From: Potentilla sterilis
Lineage: Eukaryota; Streptophyta; Magnoliopsida; Rosales; Rosaceae
NCBI GenBank assembly: GCA_963682095.1
Contig: OY821763.1
Location: 14,899,695-14,963,694, forward strand
DNA: 64,000 bases
Reading direction: 5' to 3'
Shown here piece by piece: positions 33,911 through 44,118 of this stretch (position 1 is its first letter; each line of letters starts with the position of its first letter). The notes beneath the pieces are model-generated. The model was not told where the DNA came from. It made no database searches and was given only the letters and a program-made list of their open reading frames with translations. The position numbers were made by a program, and so were the translations under genes.

Positions 33911-36303
33911 ATGTCTTCTTCAAGTTCTGACGGGGCTTCCAAATCGGCTGCCAGAGGTCCTATCGTGGACGATGTGGAGAGATTGGAGGACTGGCTCGGT
34001 TCGGAATCCCCGGAGACCGAAGTCGCTGACCGCTCCGGGAGCGGGGCTTCGGCTTCGTCTTCGTCTTCCGGGGCTGAATCCCCGGAGACAAGAATACCGC
34101 ACGGGGTGCGCCTTGTCGGTGCTCCGGCCGTGAGCTACACCATCGGCAGAGGGAAAGATGCCGTGGTGTGTGACGAACCGGAGGGTAGCATGACCCCTGG
34201 AGAGATAGCTGCGTTCCGGGAAACGTGCAGTATCCCGGACGAGGTTTTGCTGCGACCGCTGAATCTTGGAGAATCAGCCTGCAACCCGGAGGCAGGTTAG
34301 GTTGCCGTGCATCAGGATCAGTTCCGGCATGGATTCTCGCTCCCGCTGCCAGATTTCGTGCAGTATATGCTGAGTGCGCTGCAAGTGTCGCCTGCGCAGC
34401 TTCCTGGGCTCCAGTGGAGGCGACTACTGAGCCTCGGCTGCTTATATGAGCTGTCCGGAATAACTATGCCAACGGTAAACGAATTTCGGGCCTTGTATAG
34501 GCTGTCCTACTCGAGGAAGCAGGGGTCCCGGGGTTGCCTGTCCTTCAACTCCCGGGCAGGTCAATCGATCATCACCAATATGCCTTCCTGGGTAGATAAC
34601 AGCTGGAGAAAGAAGGTGGTGATGGCGGGCGGGAAGTGGCAGATGAGTAGGAAGATGTACCGGGTTCCTGGCGCCTTCCAACCTATTGGCGACCAGTCGT
34701 TCGAGCTATCCGATCTGGAGCATGAGAGGATCTCGACCATACTCGGATGTTGGGACGATCTGGAACGGAGTTCCTACAACTTCATCCGGCGAGAAGTGCT
34801 GGAATACTGTTGTCTTGGGCGGGATCCCGGTGCGTAGCCAGTCATATCGGGGGCACTTGTGCTAGCTTTGTGAAATACTAACTGTTTGCTTGTCCTGCAG
34901 GTGCATCTTCCCGGGCGGTCATCAAGCCTGAAACGACTCTTGCTATGGACGGTGAAGACCTCCTTAATAAGCTGAAGGAGAAAGGCGAGACCGTCTCGCG
35001 GACCTCGGTGGACGAGGAGTCCGGGCGCTCACGACTCATCCGGAACCGAGGGCCATGGATCTTGATGACGGCGCCTACATCCTGAGGCGTGTGAAGAGTC
35101 ATCCTGCTGCGCCCAAGGCGGTGCCGGGTAAGGGCAAGTCTACCGGGGGGCCAGTGAGGATTCCCGGTGGAGTGAGCAGTATCCCCAACCGCCCGGTGTC
35201 TGTTCCGCTCGTGACCCGGGTCGCCCGGGTAGGCGCACGATCTTCTTCTCCGGAAGGCCGGGGAGAGAAACGGAGGAGCGCCGACATTCCTCCCTCCGCG
35301 CTGGTGACGCTTACCGGTGGGTCGTCCCGGGAGAACCTGGCCAAACGGCTCAGGGTAACCAGTGGTGCACAACCTAGCCCCGCTGGGGAGAAGGCTTCCG
35401 CTGCCTGGCAGAGTAGCCCCGCACCTGCGGAGGCACCGAGGGGAAGCCCGGACAGTGCATTCGTCCGGCAGGTGGCAGCGGACTTGGCCAGCCTTGGTTT
35501 GGACAGGCGCGGGGTGACCGGTGTCCTGGCGGGTGGAAACCGCCCAAAATGCAAAGAATCCGTCCTCCGGGTAAGAACTAACTGGTACCACTACCGCTTG
35601 TAGCTTGTTTTCTCTTGCTGCTTGACTAACCGTCTCTGTTGTTGTGCAGTTGCTGTACAGTCTGTACCAACCGGACCAGAGCGAGGAGCTGTCGGAGCTG
35701 AAGAGGCAGATACCTGCTTTAACAGACTCCCGGCAACGCCTGGAGGTGGAGAAGTCCCGGGCGGAGCGGGAGAGGGCCAGATCGGAGGAGAGGGCCAAGA
35801 AGATGGAGGAGCAGAACCGGAGCCTGGAGAGGGAGAAGGAGCGGGCCGAAGCTGAGAGGGCCGAGCTGGAAGCCAAAGTGGACGAGCTCCAGGTGGGAGC
35901 CACCGCTCTGCGTGCCGCTGCCGGGGAAGAGGACCCGGAACAATATGAGCGGTTCGCTCTCCGATACCAGGAGAGCGACGAGTTCCTGGAGAAGGCCAGG
36001 GAAGCGGGCATCTCGGATGCGTACACGGAATGGGCGGGGAAGGGGTGGCTGGACACTTCCCTGATGTCGGATGCTGCTGCTGAAGGAGATATCCACGAGT
36101 AGTCGGACATCCATCAGCAACCGGAGGGGGGGGGGGGGGGGGGGGGGCAGCCGGAAGAAGTGACTCGCTCGGACTTGGACTCTTTTACCAACGGTACCAA
36201 GTCTCCCCGAGCTAGAGCCGGGGCCGGAACTGAGGTCGACGACGAGGCTACCGCAGGAGAGGCTTGCGGATTGCCCGCTGAGGGTGGAGGCGCGGCTCCT
36301 TAG
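33911..36303 (+). pseudogene. Opposite-strand accessory gene of the gypsy element (gypsy-type transposon protein), full-length copy
   Basis: A three-exon gene running against gag. Exon 1 (33911-34828) encodes a Ser-rich start (MSSSSSDGASKSAARG), RLEDWLGSESPE, VVCDEPEGSMTPGEIAAFRE and the core GLQWRRLLSLGCLYELSG, MPTVNEFRALYRLSY, MPSWVDNSWRKKVV and YRVPGAFQPIGDQSFEL. Intron 1 (about 34829-34900) and intron 2 (about 35572-35649) have GT/AG ends at the same sites as copy 1 (5440-7460). Exon 2 has a basic linker (GEKRRSADIPPSALV). Exon 3 is a long coiled coil (SRQRLEVEKSRAERER onward), then SDEFLEKAREAGISDAY. Lesions: TAG at 34298-34300 where copy 1 has Trp, a 1-nt loss near 35026, and TAG at 36100-36102 before a 22-G run. 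Similar to Transposase_28-type proteins of unknown function; nuclear location cannot be judged. Confidence 0.8.
36126..36147 (+). repeat. Poly-G run of 22
   Basis: Sits inside the reading frame just after the TAG at 36100 and would encode a poly-Gly stretch. Its length will vary, so the frame downstream (to the TAG at 36301-36303) is uncertain. Confidence 0.9.
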
Positions 36304-36494
36304 GATTTTCCTTGCTCTCTCTTTTCTTGTAAACTCTCCGGAGCGGTTACTACTTGTATACTTGTTTGATTATGAATATACTTGAACTGGCGGAGCCGGT
36401 AGAATTTTCTCAAAAGTAGTTTGCATATATTTGTGATTTTTACAACGGTAGAACCGGTGATATGCCAAACTAACCGCTCGGAGACTTAGCAGGT
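36304..36494. other. Intergenic gap between the converging genes of the gypsy derivative
   Basis: About 190 bp between the end of the opposite-strand gene and the end of gag. The two genes converge here. A/T-rich poly-A-signal-like stretches are present (TTATGAATATAC) but no defined terminator is claimed. Confidence 0.5.
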
Positions 36495-38355
36495 TTACCA
36501 GGCCTGGTCATGCTCCCGGTCGGGGTCTGCTCTTCTTTCCCCTACGTACCGCTGGAGCTGGCCGTTATTAATCAGGCCCTGCACCGCTGTCTTGAGAGCA
36601 CAGCACTGGCTCGTTCGATGAGTAGCCTCATCATGATAGGAGCAGTACTTGCCCGTTTGCGCCGTTGTAAGTTTCCCCTTCGGGTACTTTCTCTTGGGCG
36701 GTGGGGGGATGACGCTCCCGTTCTCAAGTAGAATATCCTCGTAGGAAGTGGTGAGAGCGGTGAAGACTTCTTGACCGGCCGGTGGTGCTGGCATGATTGC
36801 CAGGGGGCGTTCTTGGCGGTACGGTGCCGGCTTGTGCTCTCCCTGGGGCTTATCAGAATAGGGCCTCTGCTGCCGCTGCGGCCAGTTTCTATTGTTGTGT
36901 CGGTTGGGTCAAGCGGCGCGGTTCTCGGTCCGCTGACTGGACTTGTCCTCTTGACTGGGCGGGGGGTTCTCTTCCCGGGGATGGTCTTCCTGTTGCTCAT
37001 CCCGCTTCCTCTTCAGCAGGTGGTGCCCCATATGTCTCGTGATCGGCCTGAGCATGCCGGATGGCCATAGCCATCAACTCATCATACCCCTGCGGGAGCT
37101 CAACCCGGACAGCGTAGGAAAACTTCCCTGGCCGGAGCCCTTGCTTGAACGCCATCTCGGCGATGCCCTTGTCAAGGTTCCGAACCCCGGCCGTGGCCGT
37201 CTGCCAACGGTTGACAAATGTCCTCAGCTCCTCTCCGGGTGCTTGCATACAGTTGAAGAGGATGGTCGACGTCCGGGCTCCCTCGACCCGGAGGATGAAG
37301 CGGCCTACGAACCGGTCGGCTAACTGCTCGAATGCTTCAATCGAGTTCGCTGGAAGCTCGTAGAACCAGCTGAGCCCCTCTCCAGATAGAGTTTCCTGGA
37401 AGATATTGCAGCAGACTGCATCAGAGTAGCCCTTAGCGCAGGTCTGGGACCGGAAACTGTCCAGGTGCTGATACGGGCAGCCGGACCCTAAATAGGTGAG
37501 TTTGAGGGACTTCTGGTTGCCAGACCTCCTCGACTCTATGACCCGGTGCGAGAAAGGGCCCATACGCTCATTAAACCGGGCGCCCTCCATCGGCCGCGCG
37601 GCTCTTCTCTCGTTGGCCTCCATTTGGGCCTTTAAATTAATCTGACACAGTGTCGGCTAACATCCGCAATGCCCGTGCAGTCGGCGTCTCAACTTCATTC
37701 ACAGACGAAGTGTGGAGCTGGCGGGAGACTGGCGTGCTTTTCGGCGGGCCTGCGCCGGCCGGTGACTTCTCTCGCACGGGATCACCGGGCCGACCGCCCG
37801 ATGATTGCTCTGCCTCGAACTGCTGAGGTTGGACTGGCGAGGGTGCCGCTTGCGCCTTGATCATAGCGTCATTACGCTGTTGTCCTCTCTCTAGGGCGGC
37901 TAGCAGGGTTGCATTCACCGCTTCCATCTCTTCGTACCGGGCGTTGGACTTGGCTCTGTCCCTGTCGCCCTCCTCTCTTAGACGATTGACCTCTGCGGCC
38001 ATTGCCCGTATCTCTCCAGCCATACCGCTCTGGTCGGGGCTGTACGTAGGGTCCCGGTCACTGTCACAGTGCGGGCTCTCAGATCGATCGCTCGGATCAT
38101 CCGAGAACGTCAAGGAGAACCCCCAGAGTACTGGACTGTCTTCATCCTCCGTCGGGCCTTTCGCGCGCGAGCTGTCGTGGTGTCCCGGTCCCGGCATGCT
38201 GATGGCCTTCCACTGCTCCCTCCTTCCTGACCGTTGCCCTGGGCGCCATGCGGCTCCCGCATGACGACCGGGGTGGAGATGAGCACTTGCACTAATGCAA
38301 CACGCCCCTCCTCGGTGGTACCTCTCTCTTGACTTACTTCTGAATTCTCTGCCAT
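36495..38355 (-). pseudogene. gag of the gypsy derivative, frameshifted
   Basis: The Gag polyprotein would build the virus-like particle. From 38355 (MAENSEVSQERGTTEEG) the frame changes near 38200, continuing with a coiled-coil segment (AMAAEVNRLREEGDRDR), and again near 37650 into the Retrotrans_gag domain: MEANERRAARPMEGARFNER, SDAVCCNIFQETLSGEGLSW, FEQLADRFVGRF and MAFKQGLRPGKFSYA. After a further frame change it ends with a zinc-knuckle-like YCSYHDEATHRTSQCCALK and LINNGQLQRYV. No protease motif follows. The frameshifts suggest this copy does not make full Gag. Confidence 0.82.
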
Positions 38356-38387
38356 TGGTGTTGCTTACACGGCTTCTTGTTCAAGCT

Positions 38388-38405
38388 TCCCACAGACGGT
38401 GCCAA
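38388..38405 (-). promoter_or_regulatory. Primer-binding site of the gypsy derivative
   Basis: Minus-strand TTGGCACCGTCTGTGGGA, one base inside the LTR. It resembles the TGGCGCCGTCTGTGGGA-type sites common in plant Tat/Athila-related elements. This fixes the transcription direction as minus. Confidence 0.75.
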
Positions 38406-38406
38406 T

Positions 38407-38875
38407 TGTTTCTGCACAAACCCTGGGGCCTGGTAGATACAGGTGAGTCCTCCTCGTGTGATCTCCTACCAACCTACTTACTAAGGGGAATACCGGGCGG
38501 GCCGGTCTTCTCCTCTCCGATGCTTAAGTTAGTATAGTTGGAATATATATAACTTGAGCACGTATGTAAGCGGTGAGTGAGATCAGTTACCTATTAATGA
38601 GGGTAGTTGGGGCCCTTATATAGGTGGTTGAGAGTGAGGGCTGGCCTCACCCTTCGATGTGAGACTGGTTTCCTTCTGTTTATACACCAAAGGGCAGCTC
38701 TGGTGACCTCTTTGGCAGGCAGGCGCTCCTGCTCCCAGGGTCCCTGGTAGCTGGATAGACTGCTGGACCCCGAGGCCGGGTGCTGGTGGTCTGGTTTCGG
38801 GCCTCGGGCCTGGCCCTGGTGCACTTGCTGCGGGTCTGTGGGCTTGCTGTAGCCCCTCTGCGGCTACTGTCAACA
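38407..38875 (-). repeat. Gypsy derivative LTR (5' LTR in gag direction)
   Basis: 469 bp, flanked outside by target duplication TCTAT (38876-38880) and inside by the primer-binding site one base away. Confidence 0.93.
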
Positions 38876-41653
38876 TCTATCATCCTATAAAAGGTCTGAT
38901 TGTTAAAACTTATATGACTACCAATCGCATGTTTGTATTAATTATTGCACATGAATTACCAAATTTTGCTGCATGCTTTACTACTGTGACAGAGAATGCC
39001 ACACAATTGTGGCATTGTAGATATGGTCATCTTGGGTTTACTGGCCTAAAACTACTGAAGAAGGGAAACATGGTTCAAGGGTTACCAGAGATGGAGTCTC
39101 CAAATAGACAGTGTCATGAATGCTTAACTGGGAAGCAGCACAGGGAACCTTTTCCTAAGGAAAGTACATGGAGAGCCACACATTGACTGCAGCTAGTTCA
39201 CTCTGATATTTGCGGTCCTGTTACTCCTGAGTCAAGTAGTCATAAACGTTACATTATCACGTTTATTGATGATTTCTCCAGAAAGAGCTGGGCTTACTTT
39301 CTTTTGGAGAAGTCACAAGCTTTGGCCACTTTCAAGATCTTCAAGGCAAGAGTAAACTGATCGTGGCGGTGAGTACAATTCGAAGGAGTTCAAGGAGTTC
39401 TGCATGAATCATTGCATTAGAAGACAACTAACTACTTCCTACACTCCGCAACAAAACGGAGTAGCAGTAAGAAGAAACCGTACCATTATGAATATGGTAC
39501 GTAGTATGTTAGCTGGGAAGAATGTGCCTAAACAATATTGGCCCGAGGCAACTATCTGGGCAGTACATCTCATCAACCGAAGTCCGACTCTAGCCGTGAA
39601 AGGGATGACACCAGAGGAGGCATGGACAGGGAAGAAACCAGACGTACAATATCTGAGAATCTTTGGAAGCTTGGCTCATGTGCACATACCCAAAGAAAAA
39701 AGAAAAAAGTTGGATGATTGAAGTCTTCAATGTGTGTTGTTTGGGGTAAGTGAAGAATCTAAGGCCTATAGGCTTTTTAATCCTGCTACTGGACGAATAA
39801 TTGTGAGTAGGGACGTGGTTTTCGAAGAAGATAAAGAATGGAACTGGAAGGTGTTATCACAGGGAGAAGCAAAGTCACCAAACCTGGGATGGAGTGAAAA
39901 TGGTGACAATTCAGAAAATGAAGGTGATGCAAGAGAAGAAGTAGGAGTAACTGGGAATGTTGATGCTGACAACGTTGATGATGAGCAGGCCGAAGTGATT
40001 CAAGAAAATGATGAAACGAGAAGGAGCAGAAGAAATCCACCCTGGATGTCGGATTATGTTACTGGAGAGGGACTTTCAGATGATGACAACTATGTTGATC
40101 AGTTGGATTCAGACATGGATCACTTGGCTCTGTTTACAAGTGAAGGTGATCCTTTGACATTTGAGGAAGCTAACAAAGAAAGGAGATGGAGAGAGGCAAT
40201 GATGCAAGAAATGGTTGCCATTGAGAGAAACCAGACTTGGGATCTATGCAGTCTTCCTCAAGGAGCTAAATCCATTGGCGTCAAGCGGATATACAAAACT
40301 AAGCTGAACAAAAATGGAGATATTGATAAATGCAAGGCGCGCTTAGTGGCAAAAGGATATGCTCAAAAATACGGAATAGATTACACATAAGTATTTGCTC
40401 CTGTGGCTAGATGAGAGACTATTCGTGCAATTCTGGCTCTTGCTGCTCAGAAAGGTTACAAGGTTCATCAATTAGATGTGAAGAGTGCATTTTTGCATGG
40501 TGAACTTACTGAAACGGTGTTTGTGGATCAACCTCAAGGATTCGTGAAGCCTGGAGAAGAGGAGAAGGTGTACAAGCTAAAGAAAGCAGTGTACGGCCTT
40601 AAGCAAGCACCTCGTGCTTGGTACAGCCGTATTGAAAGGTATTTCTGAAAGGCTGGCTTCCATATGAACCCACCTTGTTTTGCAAGAAAGATGAAAGAGG
40701 TATCATGATCATAGTTTCTTTATATGTTGACGATTTGGTTGTGACTGGTAACAATGATAAAGCTGTGGAGGAATTCAAGGATGCCATGAAGAAAGAATTC
40801 GACATGTCAGACCTCGGGGAGATGAGGTATTTCCTTGGTGTTGAAATAATCCAGAAGCCATCGGGAATTTTCATATCTCAAAGGAAGTATGCTAGAGAAA
40901 TACTAGAAAGGTTCAAGCTTGATCAGTGTAATCCTGTCAAGAATCCCATGGTGCCTCGTGTGAAGTTAATCAAGGAAGATGGTAGTGAGAAAGCAGATGC
41001 GAAGGTTTATAAGCAAATGGTGGGGTGCTTGATGTATTTGGCAGCAACAAGGCCAGACTTAATGTATGTCATTAGTCTGATCAGTAGGTTCATGGAGTCA
41101 CCCACAGATCATCACATGCAGGCTGTCAAAAGGATCTTTTGCTATGTTAAAGGGACACTGGATTGGGGAATTTGGTACAGGTGCGAAGGCAATGAGGAGT
41201 TAGTAGCATTTTTAGATAGTGATTATGCTGGTGATCTGGATAGTCGAAAAAGTACATCGGGATATGCTTGCTTCTTGAGTGATGCAGTGATTTCATGGTA
41301 TTCAAAAAACAATCTATTTTTACTTTGTCGACTACAGAGGCTGAGTTTGTCTCAGCAGCATCATGTGCTTGTCAGGTAATATGGCTGAGAAACATATTGC
41401 ACAACATTGGCTATACGCAGGAGAAGGGAACAACTATATATTGCGACAATATGTCAACCATCAAGCTTTCTAAGAATCCTGTCTTCCACAAAAGGAGTTA
41501 GCATATTGATGTTAAGTATCATTTTATGTGTGATCTGGTTAATGACAAAGTGGTGAAGATGGTCTATTGCAGTACTACTGTGCAAGTAGCTGACATTCTC
41601 ACAAAGCCACTGAAACTTGAAACTTATGAGAGTGTTTAGTTTAGGGGAGGCTT

Positions 41654-41947
41654 TGTTGGGAAGCTGATGTCATAGAATTTGTGATTGCTGATTTGCACAG
41701 TAAGCTTTGATCAAGTCAAGTTTACTTAGTCTTGGTTGTTAATAAATCCCTGGTCTGTAGGGATAAGTAGTTTGATTTGCACGTTACAATTTGTTGCTTT
41801 ATGTTCTCCTGTTTTCTAGTTAGTTTAGTTAGCTTTGAATTCTGTTTGCATTGTAAGGCTATAAAAGCCAAGTAATTCATGATGAATATACGAGTAGAAA
41901 ATCCTGCTCTTTGAGAAACACTGTGTTATTTGATTCTCAGTTTAACA
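41654..41947 (+). repeat. Copia-3 3' LTR
   Basis: 294 bp, TGTTGGGAAGC...TTTAACA, near-identical to the 5' LTR with a handful of substitutions, followed by target duplication ACATC. Confidence 0.93.
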
Positions 41948-42430
41948 ACATCCCTCTCATGCATGTTGTCAAAAACCAACCTAGCCTCACTTATGCGGCC
42001 ACACTTGGCATACATATCCTCTAACGCATTCCCAAAAAACAGAACCAACTCCATCCTGCTCCGCTATATAAACCTACCAATCCTCTTCCCCAGATCAAGT
42101 TCCCAAGATGAGCGCAAGCAGACAGCACACTAACCAGTGTAACATCATTCGCTTCCAACCCATCATTTCCCTAAACAACCTAACTGCCTCAGGACATGTC
42201 TCATTATGTAATACCCAGCAATGATGGTATTCCGCAATACCACATTCCTCTTTGGCATTGCATCAAACAAAGACTTTGGACCAAGAAAAGAAAGACTTGT
42301 CTACCATGCCGTCAAACACCTTCCTAGCCGCACCAACCTCCCCACTCAAGCAACCAAAGTGTGCCAGGAAACAAACAACATCTATCACACGCATTTCGTC
42401 GAACAGCTTCTGTGCAAACCTAAACCTAAG

Positions 42431-42955
42431 AAGTTAAAAGCACATATCAGATGATGGTTACAATAATAAGCTACAACTGAGCAAATTGAAAAGTGGCAAT
42501 TTGTCAGAGGCATTTCGTCAGACAGGTGGTGAGCAATATCGTCACTTTAAATTCAAAAAGAGAAGGGAAGAAAAAAAATAAAAAAAATTCAAAGCACGTG
42601 TCCTCTCCTTCCCCAATATTCTAAAGGTGTGGGAAATCCACACACCATTGTTTACAAACCACACACACCCTTTTTAACTTCTTCCTACATGAAAAGACCA
42701 AGCTGCCCTTTCTCATTAATTTAAGAATTTCTTTGTTAATTTTATATTTTTACGTTTTGACGGAGCGTGGTGGGCCCATGAGTCTAGTTATTTAACATAC
42801 TGCATATATATAATTTATCTTCTATACTCGAAGGTAAACAGTTAATTCAATCATAGATTATTTCTTCTCAGCGTTTAGTTTATCTAAAAAATATTAGAAT
42901 AACTGAAAAAGAATGAAAAGAAAAAAGAAAGAAGCTGAACATATTAAAGAATTAT
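42431..42955. other. Noncoding AT-rich spacer
   Basis: It includes an A-rich run near 42568-42590 and CA-rich stretches. No gene or transposon end is recognised. Confidence 0.5.
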
Positions 42956-43506
42956 AGGGAAAGGCTTCATAGATTTACACAAGGTGTATTCTAGAAAACC
43001 AGATTGCAGAACTTATAGAAGTACTTGAAAAAGAACAAGAACCGCTTAATATTTTGAGCAGAGGTTAGATCCGCCCTGGTTGGTATCAGAGCCTGTTTTG
43101 CTCAAAAACAGGTACAAGAAAAAGGCTTATGCCACAAAGTTGGCTCCTCTTAGCCAACAAAGGAGAACCAAAGCATAAGAACTATCAATCCTATTGTATT
43201 GAGAAAGAAAGTGATAAGTGGAATCTGTGTTTCCACTCAAGACACATCTAAGAAAACCAATACTCCATTGAATACGCCTGTAGAGTTTTAAACACTCTAT
43301 ACGACGAACATATTCATCTCCAAAAAGAGATAGGAGTAGAAGAACTTGATCCTTCCTGACCAAGCATAGTTGAATTTCTAGATCATCTATCTAGAAATAA
43401 AACTTCTGAGAAAGCAACAGAACAACTCGAAAGAGTTAATCTTAAGATTAATCAACTCGGAGAAATACCAACCAGGTTATCAAAGCTTGAAGTCAAGCTA
43501 GATTAC
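42956..43506 (+). mobile_element. Retroelement fragment, possibly endogenous pararetrovirus leader and first ORF
   Basis: Contains TTGGTATCAGAGCC at about 43080, the tRNA-Met primer site used by caulimovirids and many LTR elements. It is followed by weak coding similarity to itself only: LNTLYDEHIHLQKEIGVEEL then EFLDHLSRNKTSEKATEQLE, with stops between. No LTR is seen beside the primer site, which is why a pararetrovirus is preferred over an LTR element. The fragment is cut at 43507 by the gypsy derivative LTR. The family assignment is tentative. Confidence 0.4.
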
Positions 43507-43979
43507 TGTTTCTGTGCAAACCCGTAGGCCTGATAGAAACTGGTGGATCTTGATGTGGATTCCTCCTGCAAACCCTGCTAACTAAGGGGAATACCGGGCG
43601 GGCCGGTCTTCTCCTCTCCGATGCCTAAGTTAGTACCGTAGGAGCGAATAGATAACTTAAGCGGGAATGATAAGTAGTTGGAGAGATTAGTTACCTATTA
43701 ATGAGGGTAGCTGAGGCCCTTATATAGGTGGTCGAGCGTGAGGTCTGGTCTTACTCTTCGATGTGGGACTGGTTTCCTTCTGTTCGTACGCAAATGGGCA
43801 GCTCTGGTGGTCTATTCGGCCGGCTGGCGTCCACCGCTCCCGGGCCCCTGGTCACAAGGTAGACTGTTGGGCCTCAGGTTCGGGTTCTGGGGATCCTGCT
43901 CCGGGCCTCAGTCCGGCCCAGGGGCATGCTGGCTGCGGGCCTGTGGGCCTATGTAGCCCCTCTGTGGCTACTGTCAACA
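43507..43979 (-). repeat. Gypsy derivative LTR of copy 3
   Basis: 473 bp, TGTTTCTGTGC...CTACTGTCAACA on the plus strand. Clearly related to the 469-bp LTRs but with many substitutions, so an older insertion. Confidence 0.88.
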
Positions 43980-44118
43980 AGTCCCCCAAGTTCCCGGTCA
44001 AGTGCAATCTTGAATGGGGACTTAATATGTCTCGCTCCTGTCCCGCAGACCCGTAGGGTTACCGACCCAACGGTGCCCAGTCCCCCAAGTCCGTATTGAA
44101 GATTGGGCTTGGCCGGGC

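Larger units (their letters stand above)
31205..38875 (-). mobile_element. Non-autonomous Ty3/gypsy (Tat-like) element with opposite-strand gene, complete
   Basis: Two 469-bp LTRs (31205-31673 and 38407-38875) of about 98% identity, with 5-bp target duplication TCTAT at 31200-31204 and 38876-38880. In the gag direction (minus) the order is: 5' LTR beginning TGTTGACAGTAGCC; primer site TTGGCACCGTCTGTGGGA (38388-38405); gag (38355-36495); an oppositely directed three-exon gene (33911-36303, plus); a long noncoding region with tandem repeats (31690-33500); a purine tract next to 31673; and the 3' LTR. No protease, reverse transcriptase, RNase H or integrase is seen, so it must borrow pol functions. 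The Tat-clade label rests on the primer-site type and the antisense accessory gene. It is inserted in copia-3 at 31204. Confidence 0.9.
30017..41638 (+). pseudogene. Copia-3 Gag-Pol polyprotein, degenerate and interrupted
   Basis: The 5' part (30017-31204) is open: UBN2-type gag (FEHWSMLMENLLRSKEWW, RNLSIDELQSSLLVHEQ), an Arg/Gly-rich stretch, zinc knuckle CYKCHKLGHFIYEC and protease WFLDSGCSNHMSG. After the gypsy insertion it resumes at 38881 with GAG-pre-integrase (LWHCRYGHLGFTGL), integrase VHSDICGPV and then TPQQNGVAVRRNRT, where the catalytic Glu is Val and about 60 nt upstream are missing. Reverse transcriptase (RLVAKGYAQKYGIDY, HQLDVKSAFLHGEL, YVDDLVVTGN) and RNase H (DSDYAGDLDSRKSTSGY) follow. 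Stops occur at 39184, 39719, 40388 and further on, with frame changes. Clearly inactive. Confidence 0.92.
29582..41947 (+). mobile_element. Ty1/copia LTR retrotransposon 3, old, split by a gypsy-type element
   Basis: LTRs of 294 bp lie at 29582-29875 and 41654-41947 and differ at several positions. The 5' LTR begins TATTGGG where the 3' LTR begins TGTTGGG. Target duplication ACATC is at 29577-29581 and 41948-41952. The primer site TGGTATCAGAGC is at 29878-29889 and a purine tract (TTAGGGGAGG) precedes the 3' LTR. The total of 12,366 bp includes the nested 7,671-bp gypsy derivative, leaving about 4.7 kb of copia. It is inserted in the PPR-DYW gene, opposite to that gene's direction. Confidence 0.95.
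28794..42430 (-). pseudogene. PPR-DYW (PLS-class pentatricopeptide) pseudogene split by copia-3
   Basis: Read on the minus strand from about 42430 to 41953 there are PPR units: KLFDEMRVIDVV, AARKVFDGM, LFDAMPKRNVVLRNTIIAGY and NALEDMYAKCGRISEARLVFD. After copia-3 the gene resumes at 29576-29270 with MNGHADEACKGFDKM and the E-type motif VVDLLSRAGHLAKAEDMI followed by MKPNVIVW. The C-terminal DYW deaminase remnant is at about 29075-28794: RELRWKMELAGYKPKPDLVL, EEEKEVALSVHSEKLAI and a final CSCNEYW then stop at 28794-28796. Such proteins normally edit organelle RNA. Here there are in-frame stops, deletions within the DYW domain and the 12.4-kb insertion, so it is not functional. The N-terminus is not found. 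Confidence 0.85.

Noticed and set aside
34878..36110. Minus-strand open frame of 410 residues opposite the accessory gene
   Set aside because: Ser/Arg/Leu-rich mirror of the coiled-coil coding strand; the plus strand has conserved protein, introns and a related copy, the minus strand has none of these.
42221..42454. Plus-strand open frame over the PPR remnant
   Set aside because: It is the complement of PPR units read on the minus strand, which match the family.
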